Of a stretch of 64,000 bases of DNA, positions 49,201 through 58,103 are shown in pieces (position 1 is the stretch's first letter; the number at the start of each line of letters is the position of its first letter). The position numbers were made by a program, and so were the translations under genes. A model generated the notes under the pieces. It was not told the origin of the DNA. It ran no database searches and saw nothing but the letters and a program-made list of their open reading frames with translations. Origin of the DNA: an uncultured Acetatifactor sp. (GTDB lineage Bacteria; Bacillota; Clostridia; Lachnospirales; Lachnospiraceae); NCBI GenBank assembly GCA_947630715.1, contig CANRIP010000007.1, forward strand, positions 32,749 through 96,748, given 5' to 3'.

Positions 49201-52200
49201 CTATTTCCTGGTATTGGCGTAAAACGCTTCGATCTGAGCCTGCTCCGCGCTTAACCCTTTTTCCTCCATCTGGACAATGGTCTTAAGCACTCTCTCATAA
49301 TCGTGAGGGATGATTTTTTTAAACTTAGGCAGATATTCCTCAAAGTGATCCAGCACTTCCTTCCCCTTGGCGGAATTGGTCAGGGCCACATGCTCCTGAA
49401 TCATTCCCTTAAGTTCCAGGATGTCATATTTGGAGGTGATCTCGCTGGAGGAAACCATTTCCTTGTTCAGCCTCTTATACAGATCGTTGCACTCGTCCAG
49501 CACATAGGCGATGCCGCCGCTCATACCTGCGGCGAAATTCTTCCCGGTCCGTCCCAGCACAACCACCCGTCCGCCGGTCATATACTCGCAGCCGTGATCT
49601 CCCACGCCCTCCACCACAGCGGTAGCGCCGGAGTTTCTCACGCAGAACCTTTCTCCCGCCACGCCGTTGATAAACGCCTTGCCGCTGGTGGCGCCGTACA
49701 GAGCCACATTTCCGATGATGATATTGTCCTCCGCCTTAAAGCTGCTGCCCTTGGGCGGGTACACGATCAGCTTGCCGCCGGAAAGGCCCTTGCCGAAATA
49801 ATCGTTGCTGTCTCCCACCAATTCCAGCGTCAGCCCTTTGGGGATGAACGCTCCGAAGGACTGGCCGCCGGCGCCGTTACAAAGCACTCTGTAAGTATCT
49901 TCCTCCACGTCGTCTCCCAGTTTCCTTGTGATCTCGCTTCCCAGAATGGTGCCGAAAGCCCGGTCCGTGTTGCTCACATCCACCTGGATACTGCGTTTCT
50001 GCCCCTTTTCGATGGCGTGTCTCATCTGCTTTAAAAGCACCCTCTCATCCAGCGTCTTCTCCAACTGGAAATCATACACCTGTCCGGGGTCGAAGGTGCA
50101 TTTCTGCTTTGTCCCCTGATAGGGGTTTGCCAGGATCCGGCTCAGATCAATCTGGCGCTGGGCGGGAGTGAGATGCTCCTTCACCTTCAGAAGATCCGTC
50201 CGGCCTACCAGCTCATCCACCGTCCTGACGCCGAGGGCTGCCATGTATTCCCGCAGCTCCTGGGCGATAAACCGCATAAAGTTTTCCACATACTCGGGCT
50301 TGCCCCGGAAATTTTTCCTCAGTTCCGGATTCTGGGTGGCCACGCCCACAGGACAGGTGTCCAGATTGCAGACGCGCATCATCACGCAGCCCATGGTCAC
50401 CAGGGGCGCGGTGGCAAATCCAAATTCCTCCGCTCCCAAAATGGCGGCGATGGCCACATCCCTTCCGCTCATCAACTTGCCGTCCGTCTCAATGCGGACT
50501 TTGCCCCGCAGACCGTTCATGATCAGGGTCTGGTGCGTCTCCGCCAGGCCCAGTTCCCAGGGAAGTCCCGCGTTGTGGATGGAACTTCTGGGGGCCGCGC
50601 CGGTGCCGCCGTCATATCCGGATACCAGAATCACCTGGGCTCCCGCCTTTGCCACGCCGGCGGCCACCGTGCCGACGCCGGCCTCGGACACCAGTTTCAC
50701 GGAAATCCGCGCCTGGGTATTGGCGTTTTTCAAATCATAAATTAACTGCGCCAGATCCTCGATGGAATAAATATCGTGATGAGGGGGCGGAGAAATCAAG
50801 GAGACGCCGGGGGTGGAGTGTCTGGTTCTGGCGATCCAGGGGTATACCTTCCCTCCGGGCAGATGTCCGCCCTCCCCGGGTTTCGCCCCCTGAGCCATCT
50901 TGATCTGAATCTCCTTCGCGCTGACCAGATAGCGGCTGGTGACGCCGAATCTTCCGCTTGCCACCTGTTTGATGGCGGAGCACCTGTCAAGACCGTCGGG
51001 GCCGATGCTCAGGCGCTCCAGATCCTCGCCGCCCTCGCCGGAATTGCTTTTCCCGTGCAGCCTGTTCATCGCGATTGCCATGGTTTCGTGCGCCTCCTTG
51101 GAGATCGAGCCGTAGGACATGGCGCCCGTCTTAAAGCGGGTGACAATGGACTCCACAGGCTCCACTTCCTCCAGTTTCACGCCCTTTTTCGGATAATTGA
51201 AATCCATCAGTCCCCGAAGGTTATGGACGGAGCTTTCATCGTTCACCATGGCGGTGTACTGCTTAAACATTTGATAATCGCCCCGTTTGGTGGATTCCTG
51301 GAGCATATGGATGGTGGCGGGGTTGTAGAGGTGGCTGTCGCCGCCGCTGCGCATCTTGTGATGGCCGGGGCTGTCCAGCGTCAGATCATTCCCCAGCCCC
51401 AGAGGATCAAACGCCTGGGAGTGCAGTTCATCCACCTGCCGCTCAATATCCTTTAACGTAATGCCGCCCACCCGGCAGACCGTGTTGCTGAAATACCGGT
51501 TGATGACCTCCGGCGCAATGCCGATGGCCTCAAAGATCTGGGAGCCCTGATAGGACTGGATGGTACTGATCCCCATCTTGGAGGCGATTTTCACAATCCC
51601 GTGCAGCACCGCGTTGTTGTAATCGTTCACAGCCGCATAATAATCCTTATCCAGCATATGATTGTCAATCAGCTCCCGGATGGACTCCTGGGCCAGATAA
51701 GGGTTGATGGCGCAGGCGCCGTACCCCAGCAAGGTGGCGAAATGATGCACCTCTCTGGGCTCTCCGGATTCCAGAATCAGCGCTACCCTGGTTCTTTTCC
51801 TGGTGCGCACCAGGTACTGGTTCAGGGCGGAGACTGCCAGCAGGGAGGGCATGGGTACATGGTTCTCATCCACGCCCCGGTCGGACAGGATCAGAATGTT
51901 CACGCCGTCCCGATAGGCTCTGTCCACCTCCACAAACAGCCGGTCAATCGCCCGCTCTAAGCTGGTGTTCTTATAATAGGTAATGGGAACCACCTCCACC
52001 TGGAAACCTTCCGCCTTCATGCTCTTAATTTTCATCAAATCCGTGTTGGTGAGAATGGGATTATTCACCCGGAGCATATTGCAGTTCTTGGGCGTCTCCT
52101 GAAGGATGTTGCCCTCCGTCCCGATATAGACGGTGGTGGATGTGACAATTTCCTCCCGGATCGCGTCGATGGGCGGATTGGTCACCTGGGCAAAGAGCTG

Positions 52201-53748
52201 TTTGAAATAATGGAACAGGGGGTGATAGGTTCCGCTCAGCACGGGAAGGGGCGTATCCACTCCCATGGCGGCGGTTGCTTCCGCGCCGTTTTTGGCCATA
52301 GGCAGGATGCTGGTCTTTAACTCGTCATAGGTATAGCCGAAAGCCTTCTGCATCCTCTGGCGTTCCTCATAAGTATATTCCGGCACCCGCTCGTTGGGGA
52401 TGGTCAGATCCTTTAAAAACACCAGATTGCTGTCCAGCCATTCGCCGTACGGCTGCCGGGACGCATACTTTTCCTTCAATTCCTCATCGGAAATCACCTT
52501 CCCCAAAACCGTATCCACCAGCAGCATTCTGCCGGGGCGCAGCCTTTCCTTCACCTTGATCTTTGTGGGATCGATAGGCAGCACTCCCACTTCCGAGGAA
52601 AGAATCAGAGTGTCGTCCTCCGTAATCATATAGCGGGAAGGGCGCAGTCCGTTTCTGTCCAGCACCGCCCCCATAATATCGCCGTCGGAAAACAGGATGG
52701 ACGCGGGGCCGTCCCAGGGCTCCATCATGGTGGCGTAATACTGATAGAAATCTCTCTTGGTCTGAGACATGGCCTTATCGTTGGCCCACGGCTCCGGGAT
52801 GGCGATCATCACCGCCAAAGGCAGATCCATGCCGCTCATCACAAGGAATTCCAGCGTATTGTCCAGCATGGCGGAATCGGAGCCTGTTTTGCTGATGGCG
52901 GGAAGCACCTTGTGCATCTGTCCCTTCAAATGCTCGGATTCCATATTTTCCTCCCGGGCCAGCATCTTATCCGCATTGCCGCGGATGGTGTTGATCTCCC
53001 CGTTGTGCACCATCAGGCGGTTGGGATGCGCCCTCTCCCAGCTAGGATTGGTGTTGGTGGAGAAACGGGAGTGTACCATGGCGATGGCGGACTCAAAGTC
53101 GTCGCTTTGCAGATCCGCGAAAAACGTGCGAAGCTGCCCCACCAGAAACATTCCCTTATACACGATGGTGCGGCTGGAGAAGGAAACCACATAGGTGTCC
53201 TCCGTGGACTGCTCGAACAGTCTTCTGGCAATATACAGTTTCCGGTCAAAGGGAAGCCCCTTTTCCACCTGGGCCGGCTTTTTCACAAAGCCCTGCATAA
53301 TATGGGGCATACACTCCACCGCCTTGTGGCCCAGGACGTCCGGAAAGGTAGGCACTTCCCTCCATCCCAGGAATTCCATCCCTTCCTTTTCCACAATAAT
53401 CTCGAACATTTTCTTGGCCTGGTTGCGCCGCAGTTCCTCCTGGGGGAAGAAAAACATCCCCACCCCGTACTCTCTCTCCTTCCCCAGTTCAATTCCCAGG
53501 GGCCTTGTAACCCTGGTAAAAAACCGGTGGGGAATCTGGGTCAGGATTCCTACGCCGTCGCCGGTTTTGCCCTCCGCGTCCTTGCCCGCCCGGTGTTCCA
53601 GGTTTTCCACAATCCTTAAGGCGTTCTCCACCGTCTCCCGACTTTTCTGTCCGTGAATATTCACGCAGGCGCCGATTCCGCAGCTATCATGTTCAAACTC
53701 CTCCCGGTAAAGCGGCGCGGCTGCCTGATTCTTTTTCCCGTCAAACAT
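49201..53748 (-). CDS. gltB: Glutamate synthase large subunit
   Basis: A 1515-residue enzyme. A 22-residue propeptide precedes the N-terminal nucleophile Cys in H-D-S-C-G-I-G-A; the class II amidotransferase domain runs to about 430; the central domain to about 780; the FMN domain to about 1200 with K-P-G-E-G-G-H-L-P-G and I-S-P-P-P-H-H-D; the 3Fe-4S cysteines lie in C-N-L-D-T-C-P-V-G-V; the C-terminal G-x-x-G-x-x-x-G beta helix (about 1240-1460) is full. It makes two glutamates from glutamine and 2-oxoglutarate. ATG 53746-53748 has AAAGGAG; frames further upstream run through the leader terminator. Preceded by an attenuator-like leader. Confidence 0.97.
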   Translation of the reverse strand: MFDGKKNQAAAPLYREEFEHDSCGIGACVNIHGQKSRETVENALRIVENLEHRAGKDAEGKTGDGVGILTQIPHRFFTRVTRPLGIELGKEREYGVGMFFFPQEELRRNQAKKMFEIIVEKEGMEFLGWREVPTFPDVLGHKAVECMPHIMQGFVKKPAQVEKGLPFDRKLYIARRLFEQSTEDTYVVSFSSRTIVYKGMFLVGQLRTFFADLQSDDFESAIAMVHSRFSTNTNPSWERAHPNRLMVHNGEINTIRGNADKMLAREENMESEHLKGQMHKVLPAISKTGSDSAMLDNTLEFLVMSGMDLPLAVMIAIPEPWANDKAMSQTKRDFYQYYATMMEPWDGPASILFSDGDIMGAVLDRNGLRPSRYMITEDDTLILSSEVGVLPIDPTKIKVKERLRPGRMLLVDTVLGKVISDEELKEKYASRQPYGEWLDSNLVFLKDLTIPNERVPEYTYEERQRMQKAFGYTYDELKTSILPMAKNGAEATAAMGVDTPLPVLSGTYHPLFHYFKQLFAQVTNPPIDAIREEIVTSTTVYIGTEGNILQETPKNCNMLRVNNPILTNTDLMKIKSMKAEGFQVEVVPITYYKNTSLERAIDRLFVEVDRAYRDGVNILILSDRGVDENHVPMPSLLAVSALNQYLVRTRKRTRVALILESGEPREVHHFATLLGYGACAINPYLAQESIRELIDNHMLDKDYYAAVNDYNNAVLHGIVKIASKMGISTIQSYQGSQIFEAIGIAPEVINRYFSNTVCRVGGITLKDIERQVDELHSQAFDPLGLGNDLTLDSPGHHKMRSGGDSHLYNPATIHMLQESTKRGDYQMFKQYTAMVNDESSVHNLRGLMDFNYPKKGVKLEEVEPVESIVTRFKTGAMSYGSISKEAHETMAIAMNRLHGKSNSGEGGEDLERLSIGPDGLDRCSAIKQVASGRFGVTSRYLVSAKEIQIKMAQGAKPGEGGHLPGGKVYPWIARTRHSTPGVSLISPPPHHDIYSIEDLAQLIYDLKNANTQARISVKLVSEAGVGTVAAGVAKAGAQVILVSGYDGGTGAAPRSSIHNAGLPWELGLAETHQTLIMNGLRGKVRIETDGKLMSGRDVAIAAILGAEEFGFATAPLVTMGCVMMRVCNLDTCPVGVATQNPELRKNFRGKPEYVENFMRFIAQELREYMAALGVRTVDELVGRTDLLKVKEHLTPAQRQIDLSRILANPYQGTKQKCTFDPGQVYDFQLEKTLDERVLLKQMRHAIEKGQKRSIQVDVSNTDRAFGTILGSEITRKLGDDVEEDTYRVLCNGAGGQSFGAFIPKGLTLELVGDSNDYFGKGLSGGKLIVYPPKGSSFKAEDNIIIGNVALYGATSGKAFINGVAGERFCVRNSGATAVVEGVGDHGCEYMTGGRVVVLGRTGKNFAAGMSGGIAYVLDECNDLYKRLNKEMVSSSEITSKYDILELKGMIQEHVALTNSAKGKEVLDHFEEYLPKFKKIIPHDYERVLKTIVQMEEKGLSAEQAQIEAFYANTRK

Positions 53749-53772
53749 AGTCCTACTCCTTTCCATACACGC

Positions 53773-53811
53773 AAAAAAAGCGCAATCAAGCCGTTTACGC
53801 TCCATTGCGCT
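53773..53811 (-). terminator. Leader terminator (attenuator) before gltB
   Basis: AGCGCAAT (minus strand, 53804-53811) pairs perfectly with ATTGCGCT (53779-53786) around 17 bases and is followed by seven T (53773-53779). It lies between the promoter and the gltB start, so most transcripts may stop after about 45 bases unless the hairpin is prevented. Confidence 0.8.
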
Positions 53812-53824
53812 CCTGTTGTCATTC

Positions 53825-53853
53825 ACTATACAACATTTTTCTCCATCTGTAAA
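53825..53853 (-). promoter_or_regulatory. Promoter of gltBD
   Basis: TTTACA (53848-53853), 17 bases, TATAGT (53825-53830). Start of transcription near 53818, only about 7 bases before the hairpin arm. The AT-rich 100 bases upstream could hold regulator sites; no clear GlnR or TnrA-like box was seen. Confidence 0.8.
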
Positions 53854-53963
53854 TAACAACTTTACGCGATATTGTCAGATAATTTGAAAACATTCAATTT
53901 TATATGTTATTTTCTGTTTATTTTTGGAATTGCCTTTCTATAAAGGACATTTCGGCCGCCCGT

Positions 53964-54791
53964 TCACCCTGTTTTTCCCGCGCCGTACAAAAGAGCCTTC
54001 AGTTTCTGATACATGCCGGAAAACGCGCCGCTTTCCGCCAGCCTGCTGCGAAGGGGCGCCAGGGTGCAGAACAGGATAGCCCGGTAGCGGAAAAGCTCCC
54101 CCTTCCCCATGTACCGGGCGGTAATCCTTCTGTGCTCCGCCTGGTTTCTTTTTTTGTTTTCCCGGCTTTCCGAGTATCCGCCGCCCTCAAAGGAAGCCAC
54201 CGTCCCGTTCAGTCTCTGAAAGCTTGCCCCCGCCCGGTAAAAGCACCACAAAAAATGATCGTAATCCGCCCGGATCCGATACTGAAGGTCAAACGGTTTC
54301 TCCCTGCACAGCCCGATACTGTAAAAGCAGGACTGATGACAGGGCAGGTGCCGGTAACAGGTAAAGCCCGTGATCTTGGGCGGGGCGGCCACCCTGGCGC
54401 CGAACTTCTCATTGTATGTGTCCCCGTACAGTACCAGCCGTTCCCCCTGATCGCCCTCGGTTTCCCTGGCCCGGATGGCTCTTTCCGCCCGGGAGAGGGC
54501 CTCGGAATCATAAAAGGCGTCCCCGCAGTTTATAAAAATCACAAAACGGCCCGCGGCCTGGGCCACCGCCTGGTTCATGGCGTCATAAATCCCCCGGTCC
54601 TTTTGTTGAATCACCCGTATCCTCGGCTCCTGCGCCGCCCTGGCGATCCAAGGTTCCAGGGAGCCGTCGTTACTTCCTCCGTCTTTCAGGATCACTTCAA
54701 AATCCCGGCATTTCTGGGCCAGAATACTGTTCATGGTATAGGCCAGCTTTTCGCCGGGATTCAGACACACTACGATCACCGAAAATTTCAT
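53964..54791 (-). CDS. GT2 family glycosyltransferase
   Basis: A 275-residue protein with the GT-A fold: M-K-F-S-V-I-V-V-C-L-N-P at the start, V-I-L-K-D-G-G-S-N-D-G-S, the D-R-G-I-Y-D-A-M-N motif, I-N-C-G-D-A-F as the D-x-D-like region, and H-Q-S-C-F-Y-S followed by D-Y-D-H-F-L. The D-R-G-I-Y-D-A-M-N and C-G-D patterns are those of WcaA-type sugar transferases for cell-surface polysaccharides. No TM segment. ATG 54789-54791 with AGGAAGGA is preferred to the open frame upstream. It follows the HAD-CPBP gene and ends the mraY-greA-HAD run. Sugar and acceptor unknown. Confidence 0.85.
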   Translation of the reverse strand: MKFSVIVVCLNPGEKLAYTMNSILAQKCRDFEVILKDGGSNDGSLEPWIARAAQEPRIRVIQQKDRGIYDAMNQAVAQAAGRFVIFINCGDAFYDSEALSRAERAIRARETEGDQGERLVLYGDTYNEKFGARVAAPPKITGFTCYRHLPCHQSCFYSIGLCREKPFDLQYRIRADYDHFLWCFYRAGASFQRLNGTVASFEGGGYSESRENKKRNQAEHRRITARYMGKGELFRYRAILFCTLAPLRSRLAESGAFSGMYQKLKALLYGAGKTG

Positions 54792-54810
54792 GCAAAGTCC
54801 TTCCTCTCCT

Positions 54811-54847
54811 GATCCGGGGACGGCAAGCCCCAGGATCCGGGGACGGC
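54811..54847. repeat. Direct repeat GATCCGGGGACGGC
   Basis: Two perfect copies of a 14-base sequence (54811-54824 and 54834-54847) separated by 9 bases, between the GT2 start and the HAD-CPBP stop. Confidence 0.8.
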
Positions 54848-54862
54848 CTGTCCCAAGGAAAA

Positions 54863-56362
54863 TTACAGAACCTTTTTTTGACGGCGCAGCAGGAAAATGC
54901 CGCCGGCAGCCGCCGCCAGAAACAGGACGCAGACCGGCGCGGTCCAAAAGCCCTCCACCCCAGACAGCGCGCTTCCCATGCCGTAGGCCAGCAGATTGGC
55001 TGTAATATGCACAAGCAGGGCGGCGCGGATCGTCCCGAAATATTCATAGGCATACGCCATCAGGCATCCCATCACCGCGCCATAAATGCCCTGTACCAGA
55101 TTCCAGTGATACACGCCAAACAGCAAGGCGGAAAAGATTACGGCGGCCTTTCGGTTCATCATGCGCCGCAGAGAACCGTAAATCACCCCGCGGAACATCA
55201 GTTCCTCCGCCACCGGGGTCAGGAGCCCGTAGCAGAATAGCCCCAGCGCCATATTCGCGGAAAAAAAGCCCGTCCGCACGGCCTGATAGGCCGAGGAACG
55301 CCCCGTGAGGCCGGTGATTTCCAGCAGGATGTTCAGGCCGAACACCGCGTATACCGAAAGGCCGAACAGAATCAGATAGTTTTTGACCGGCTCCCGTTTC
55401 AGATGCGACAGGCGCATGTCCCGGGCCGTGGCGTCAATGATCTGCCGGATTTGTCCAAACACCGCGCCGATGCCGGCGGCATAGCCCACCGCCTCCGTTA
55501 TGGCCACGGCGTTGCCGGTAAACCCGGCGAAGGTTCCCTGGCTGTCCGTCAGAAAAAGGAAATCTGCGCCGGAGATATGCGTCCCCGCCCAGAACAGCAG
55601 CAGTTCAAACCCGTACGCCGCCGCATCCCTCACCAGCATAAACAAAACAAAAGGGAAAGCAAACTGCCAGAACTGCCGAAACGGCGTAAGCTGCGTTTCC
55701 TGGCTCTCCCGCAGCAGAAACCGATGCAGCTCCTTCACGGAACGGACGATATAATCCGCCCGCGCCTCCTTCAATTCTTCCAGGCTGCCGTACCCGTAGC
55801 TGACAGCAACGCTTTCCACTCCCTGGCTATGCGCCCCTTCCACGTCAAAGCGCCTGTCCCCGATCATACGAACCTGGTCTTTGTCCACCGGCTTGCCCGG
55901 AAAAAGCTGCCGGAGGGCTTCCTGGATCACTTCCGTCTTTTCCACCCGGGCGCCGTCCAGCTCGCTTCCCACCACCACCTGGAAATAGCCCGCAATGCCA
56001 AAATGCTCCAGAATCCGGTTGACAAACACGGTGGGTTTGCTGGAGGCCACCGCCAGAATGAATCCCTTTCGTTTTAAATCCTTCAGCATCCCCGGGATTC
56101 CCTTGTAAACCTTGTTCTCAAAAATCCCGATATCCCGGAAACGCTCCCGGTACTTTTCCACCGCCGCCTGCGCCTGGGCCCGATCCATGTGATAAAATTC
56201 CATAAAGCTGTCCGTCAGAGGCGGGCCGATAAAAGGCTCCAGCTTGTCCAGATCCGGCTCCCAGATGCCGAAGGCTTTCAGCGCGTACTGGACACAGGTG
56301 GTAATGCCCTCCTTGGGATCCGTCAGCGTTCCGTCCAGGTCAAACAATAAATATCGCTTCAT
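54863..56362 (-). CDS. HAD phosphatase fused to CPBP intramembrane protease
   Basis: A 499-residue two-part protein. Residues 1-215 are a HAD hydrolase of the phosphoglycolate phosphatase type: F-D-L-D-G-T-L-T-D (about 7-15), cap domain, A-S-S-K-P (about 105-109) and M-I-G-D-R-R-F-D-V (about 171-179), all catalytic positions intact. Residues about 230-499 hold eight TM helices and the CPBP (CAAX protease and bacteriocin-processing) motifs: E-E-L-M-F-R-G, F-G-V-Y-H-W-N and H-I-T-A-N-L-L-A. The frame is continuous with no stop or frameshift between the two. AAAGGACGG and a nearby AGGAT precede the start. Its substrate is not known; the neighbours (mraY-like, greA, GT2) suggest envelope work. 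Confidence 0.88.
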   Translation of the reverse strand: MKRYLLFDLDGTLTDPKEGITTCVQYALKAFGIWEPDLDKLEPFIGPPLTDSFMEFYHMDRAQAQAAVEKYRERFRDIGIFENKVYKGIPGMLKDLKRKGFILAVASSKPTVFVNRILEHFGIAGYFQVVVGSELDGARVEKTEVIQEALRQLFPGKPVDKDQVRMIGDRRFDVEGAHSQGVESVAVSYGYGSLEELKEARADYIVRSVKELHRFLLRESQETQLTPFRQFWQFAFPFVLFMLVRDAAAYGFELLLFWAGTHISGADFLFLTDSQGTFAGFTGNAVAITEAVGYAAGIGAVFGQIRQIIDATARDMRLSHLKREPVKNYLILFGLSVYAVFGLNILLEITGLTGRSSAYQAVRTGFFSANMALGLFCYGLLTPVAEELMFRGVIYGSLRRMMNRKAAVIFSALLFGVYHWNLVQGIYGAVMGCLMAYAYEYFGTIRAALLVHITANLLAYGMGSALSGVEGFWTAPVCVLFLAAAAGGIFLLRRQKKVL

Positions 56363-56445
56363 ATCCTATGTATCCGTCCTTTATCCGGCGGCGTCCGCCT
56401 CTTCCTCCCGCCCGGGAAAGCGGGAACCTTTCAGATCCCCGCCCC

Positions 56446-56949
56446 TTAAAACTCTCTCAGCTTGTCCCCTTCTTCATCGGTCGTCTTTTCCAGTTTCAGA
56501 ATCTTCACATCGTAATCCGCCGTCCCGTCGATCCTCACATGGGCGGTCTGCCCTTCCTTTTTCCCCAGAAGCGCCTTACCCAAGGGGCTTTCATTGCTGA
56601 TCAAGTTTTCCAGCGAATTCCCCCGCACGGTGGTGACAATCCGGAACGTTTCCACAGATCCCTCGTCCAGAAACTCCACCGTCACCGTGTTATTGATTCC
56701 CACTTCATCCTGTGCGGATGTGTCCTCTATGATTTTTGCGTTATTGATCATGCGCTCCAGATACCGGATCCGGCTCTCGTTCTGGTTCTTGACCTTTTTT
56801 GCCGCGTGGTATTCAAAATTCTCGCTTAAGTCCCCGTGAGCCCTGGCGGTTTTTACCTCCTCCAGCGCCTTCGGCCGCACCACCAGCTTTCGATATTCGA
56901 TTTCTTCCCGCATCTTCTTGATATCGCCGGGAGTCAATTCATGATACAT
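56446..56949 (-). CDS. greA: Transcription elongation factor GreA
   Basis: A 167-residue Gre factor. The N-terminal coiled coil (about 10-85) has the acidic tip in A-R-A-H-G-D-L-S-E-N-F-E-Y with the catalytic Asp and Glu; the C-terminal FKBP-like domain (about 90-160) has G-I-N-N-T-V-T-V and I-S-N-E-S-P-L-G-K-A-L-L-G-K. It rescues backtracked RNA polymerase by stimulating transcript cleavage. AAGGCGG precedes the start. It sits between a mraY-like gene and the HAD-CPBP gene, 82-83 bases from each. Confidence 0.95.
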   Translation of the reverse strand: MYHELTPGDIKKMREEIEYRKLVVRPKALEEVKTARAHGDLSENFEYHAAKKVKNQNESRIRYLERMINNAKIIEDTSAQDEVGINNTVTVEFLDEGSVETFRIVTTVRGNSLENLISNESPLGKALLGKKEGQTAHVRIDGTADYDVKILKLEKTTDEEGDKLREF

Positions 56950-57031
56950 GTCTTTTCCGCCTTCCCTTTGGTTTTCCCGTACAGCCGGCTGTCCGTGTCA
57001 ATCCCATGGCCTGTGCGGATCCGGCTGTTCT

Positions 57032-57997
57032 CTACAATTTGATTCCGTATATCACGGCCATGGAGAGAATAATCTGAACGATGGCAAAGCGGAAGACCGT
57101 CTGGGTGTTAGACCAGCCCCACACCTTGCGCACATGGTCGTGTAAGGGCGTTCTCACGTTTTTTAAAATCCGGATCCTGAAAAAGCGCAGCAAAAATACC
57201 TTTACCAGTCCCAGGCCCCCGTCCAGAATCAGCACCAGCGCCACGGGGATGTACAGCAGGGGACTCCCCGACTTTAAAACCGCCAGGCTGATAAAAAGCC
57301 CCATAGCCCGGGAACCCGCGTCCCCCATCAACAGTCTGCTGGGGGTGGCGTTATACCACAGATACCCCAGGACGCACACCGCAAACAGCAGAATCAGATA
57401 GGAAAAATCATCCCCCGTTTCCAAAAGCATATCCAGGAAATAAATCGTCATCAGGGAGATGATGGCCAGGGTTCCGGACAATCCGTCCACGCCGTCCGCG
57501 CAGTTGGTCACGTTCACGGAGCCCCAGATCAGGATCACCGCCAGCGCCGCAAAAAGCGCCGGCGGCACGGTTATCTCCCTGTCCCAGAAGGCCAGCCGGA
57601 TTACGTTGGAATTGTACCGAAGAAACGTCATTGCCCCCAGCGCCGCCACGCAAAGATCCAGGAACCCTTTTTTATATTCCCCCCAGGGAGTGTCGGAGGC
57701 ATCGTCCAGAAATCCCGTCATCATACAGATCACCGTCAAAATCAGGTAGATCACAGTCTCCGCCTTTACGGGAACAAACAAAAGAGCCGCAGCCGTAAAG
57801 GAAAGCACAAAGATGATTCCGGCGCCCCTGGGCTTTCCGGCGGACAGTTTCCCGTCCACCGCGTAGGCCCGTCCCGCATCCTTTGGCAGATATTTTTGCA
57901 GTGCGCCGGTTGCGGCTACTGTGGCTCCAAAGGCAAACAGAATGCCAAATAACGCCAGCAGCGAATCATAGCTTTCCGATAAAAGATCCTGTAACAT
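57032..57997 (-). CDS. mraY: MraY-family phospho-N-acetylmuramoyl-pentapeptide transferase
   Basis: A 321-residue polytopic membrane protein with about ten helices. Motifs: K-P-R-G-A-G-I-I (first cytoplasmic loop), F-L-D-D-A-S-D (catalytic Asp pair), N-V-T-N-C-A-D-G-V-D-G-L-S-G, G-D-A-G-S-R-A-M-G and P-L-H-D-H-V-R-K near the C-terminus where MraY has H-H-H. It transfers phospho-MurNAc-pentapeptide to undecaprenyl phosphate, making lipid I. The missing middle His of the H-H-H motif and the position outside a mur/dcw cluster leave open that it is a paralogue acting on another sugar. It has its own promoter. Confidence 0.8.
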   Translation of the reverse strand: MLQDLLSESYDSLLALFGILFAFGATVAATGALQKYLPKDAGRAYAVDGKLSAGKPRGAGIIFVLSFTAAALLFVPVKAETVIYLILTVICMMTGFLDDASDTPWGEYKKGFLDLCVAALGAMTFLRYNSNVIRLAFWDREITVPPALFAALAVILIWGSVNVTNCADGVDGLSGTLAIISLMTIYFLDMLLETGDDFSYLILLFAVCVLGYLWYNATPSRLLMGDAGSRAMGLFISLAVLKSGSPLLYIPVALVLILDGGLGLVKVFLLRFFRIRILKNVRTPLHDHVRKVWGWSNTQTVFRFAIVQIILSMAVIYGIKL

Positions 57998-58040
57998 GGC
58001 TGCATGCTCCCGTCCGATTCAGGTTGTACTTGTCTTAACC

Positions 58041-58069
58041 ATCATAACATAAACAATCGGGAGATGCAA
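58041..58069 (-). promoter_or_regulatory. Promoter of the mraY-like gene
   Basis: TTGCAT (58064-58069), 17 bases, TATGAT (58041-58046), about 45 bases before the start codon. It probably also drives greA, the HAD-CPBP gene and the GT2 gene, as no terminator is seen between them. Confidence 0.8.
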
Positions 58070-58103
58070 ACATACTTGTACGTCATTTTTCCCGCGGTTT
58101 CCC

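Noticed and set aside
49303..50034. Plus-strand frames opposite gltB
   Set aside because: Antisense shadows of a highly conserved enzyme.
53740..53825. Possible leader peptide in front of gltB (ATG ACA ACA GGA ...)
   Set aside because: The frame runs through the hairpin and into gltB out of frame, has no ribosome binding site before its ATG and no run of Glu or Gln codons.
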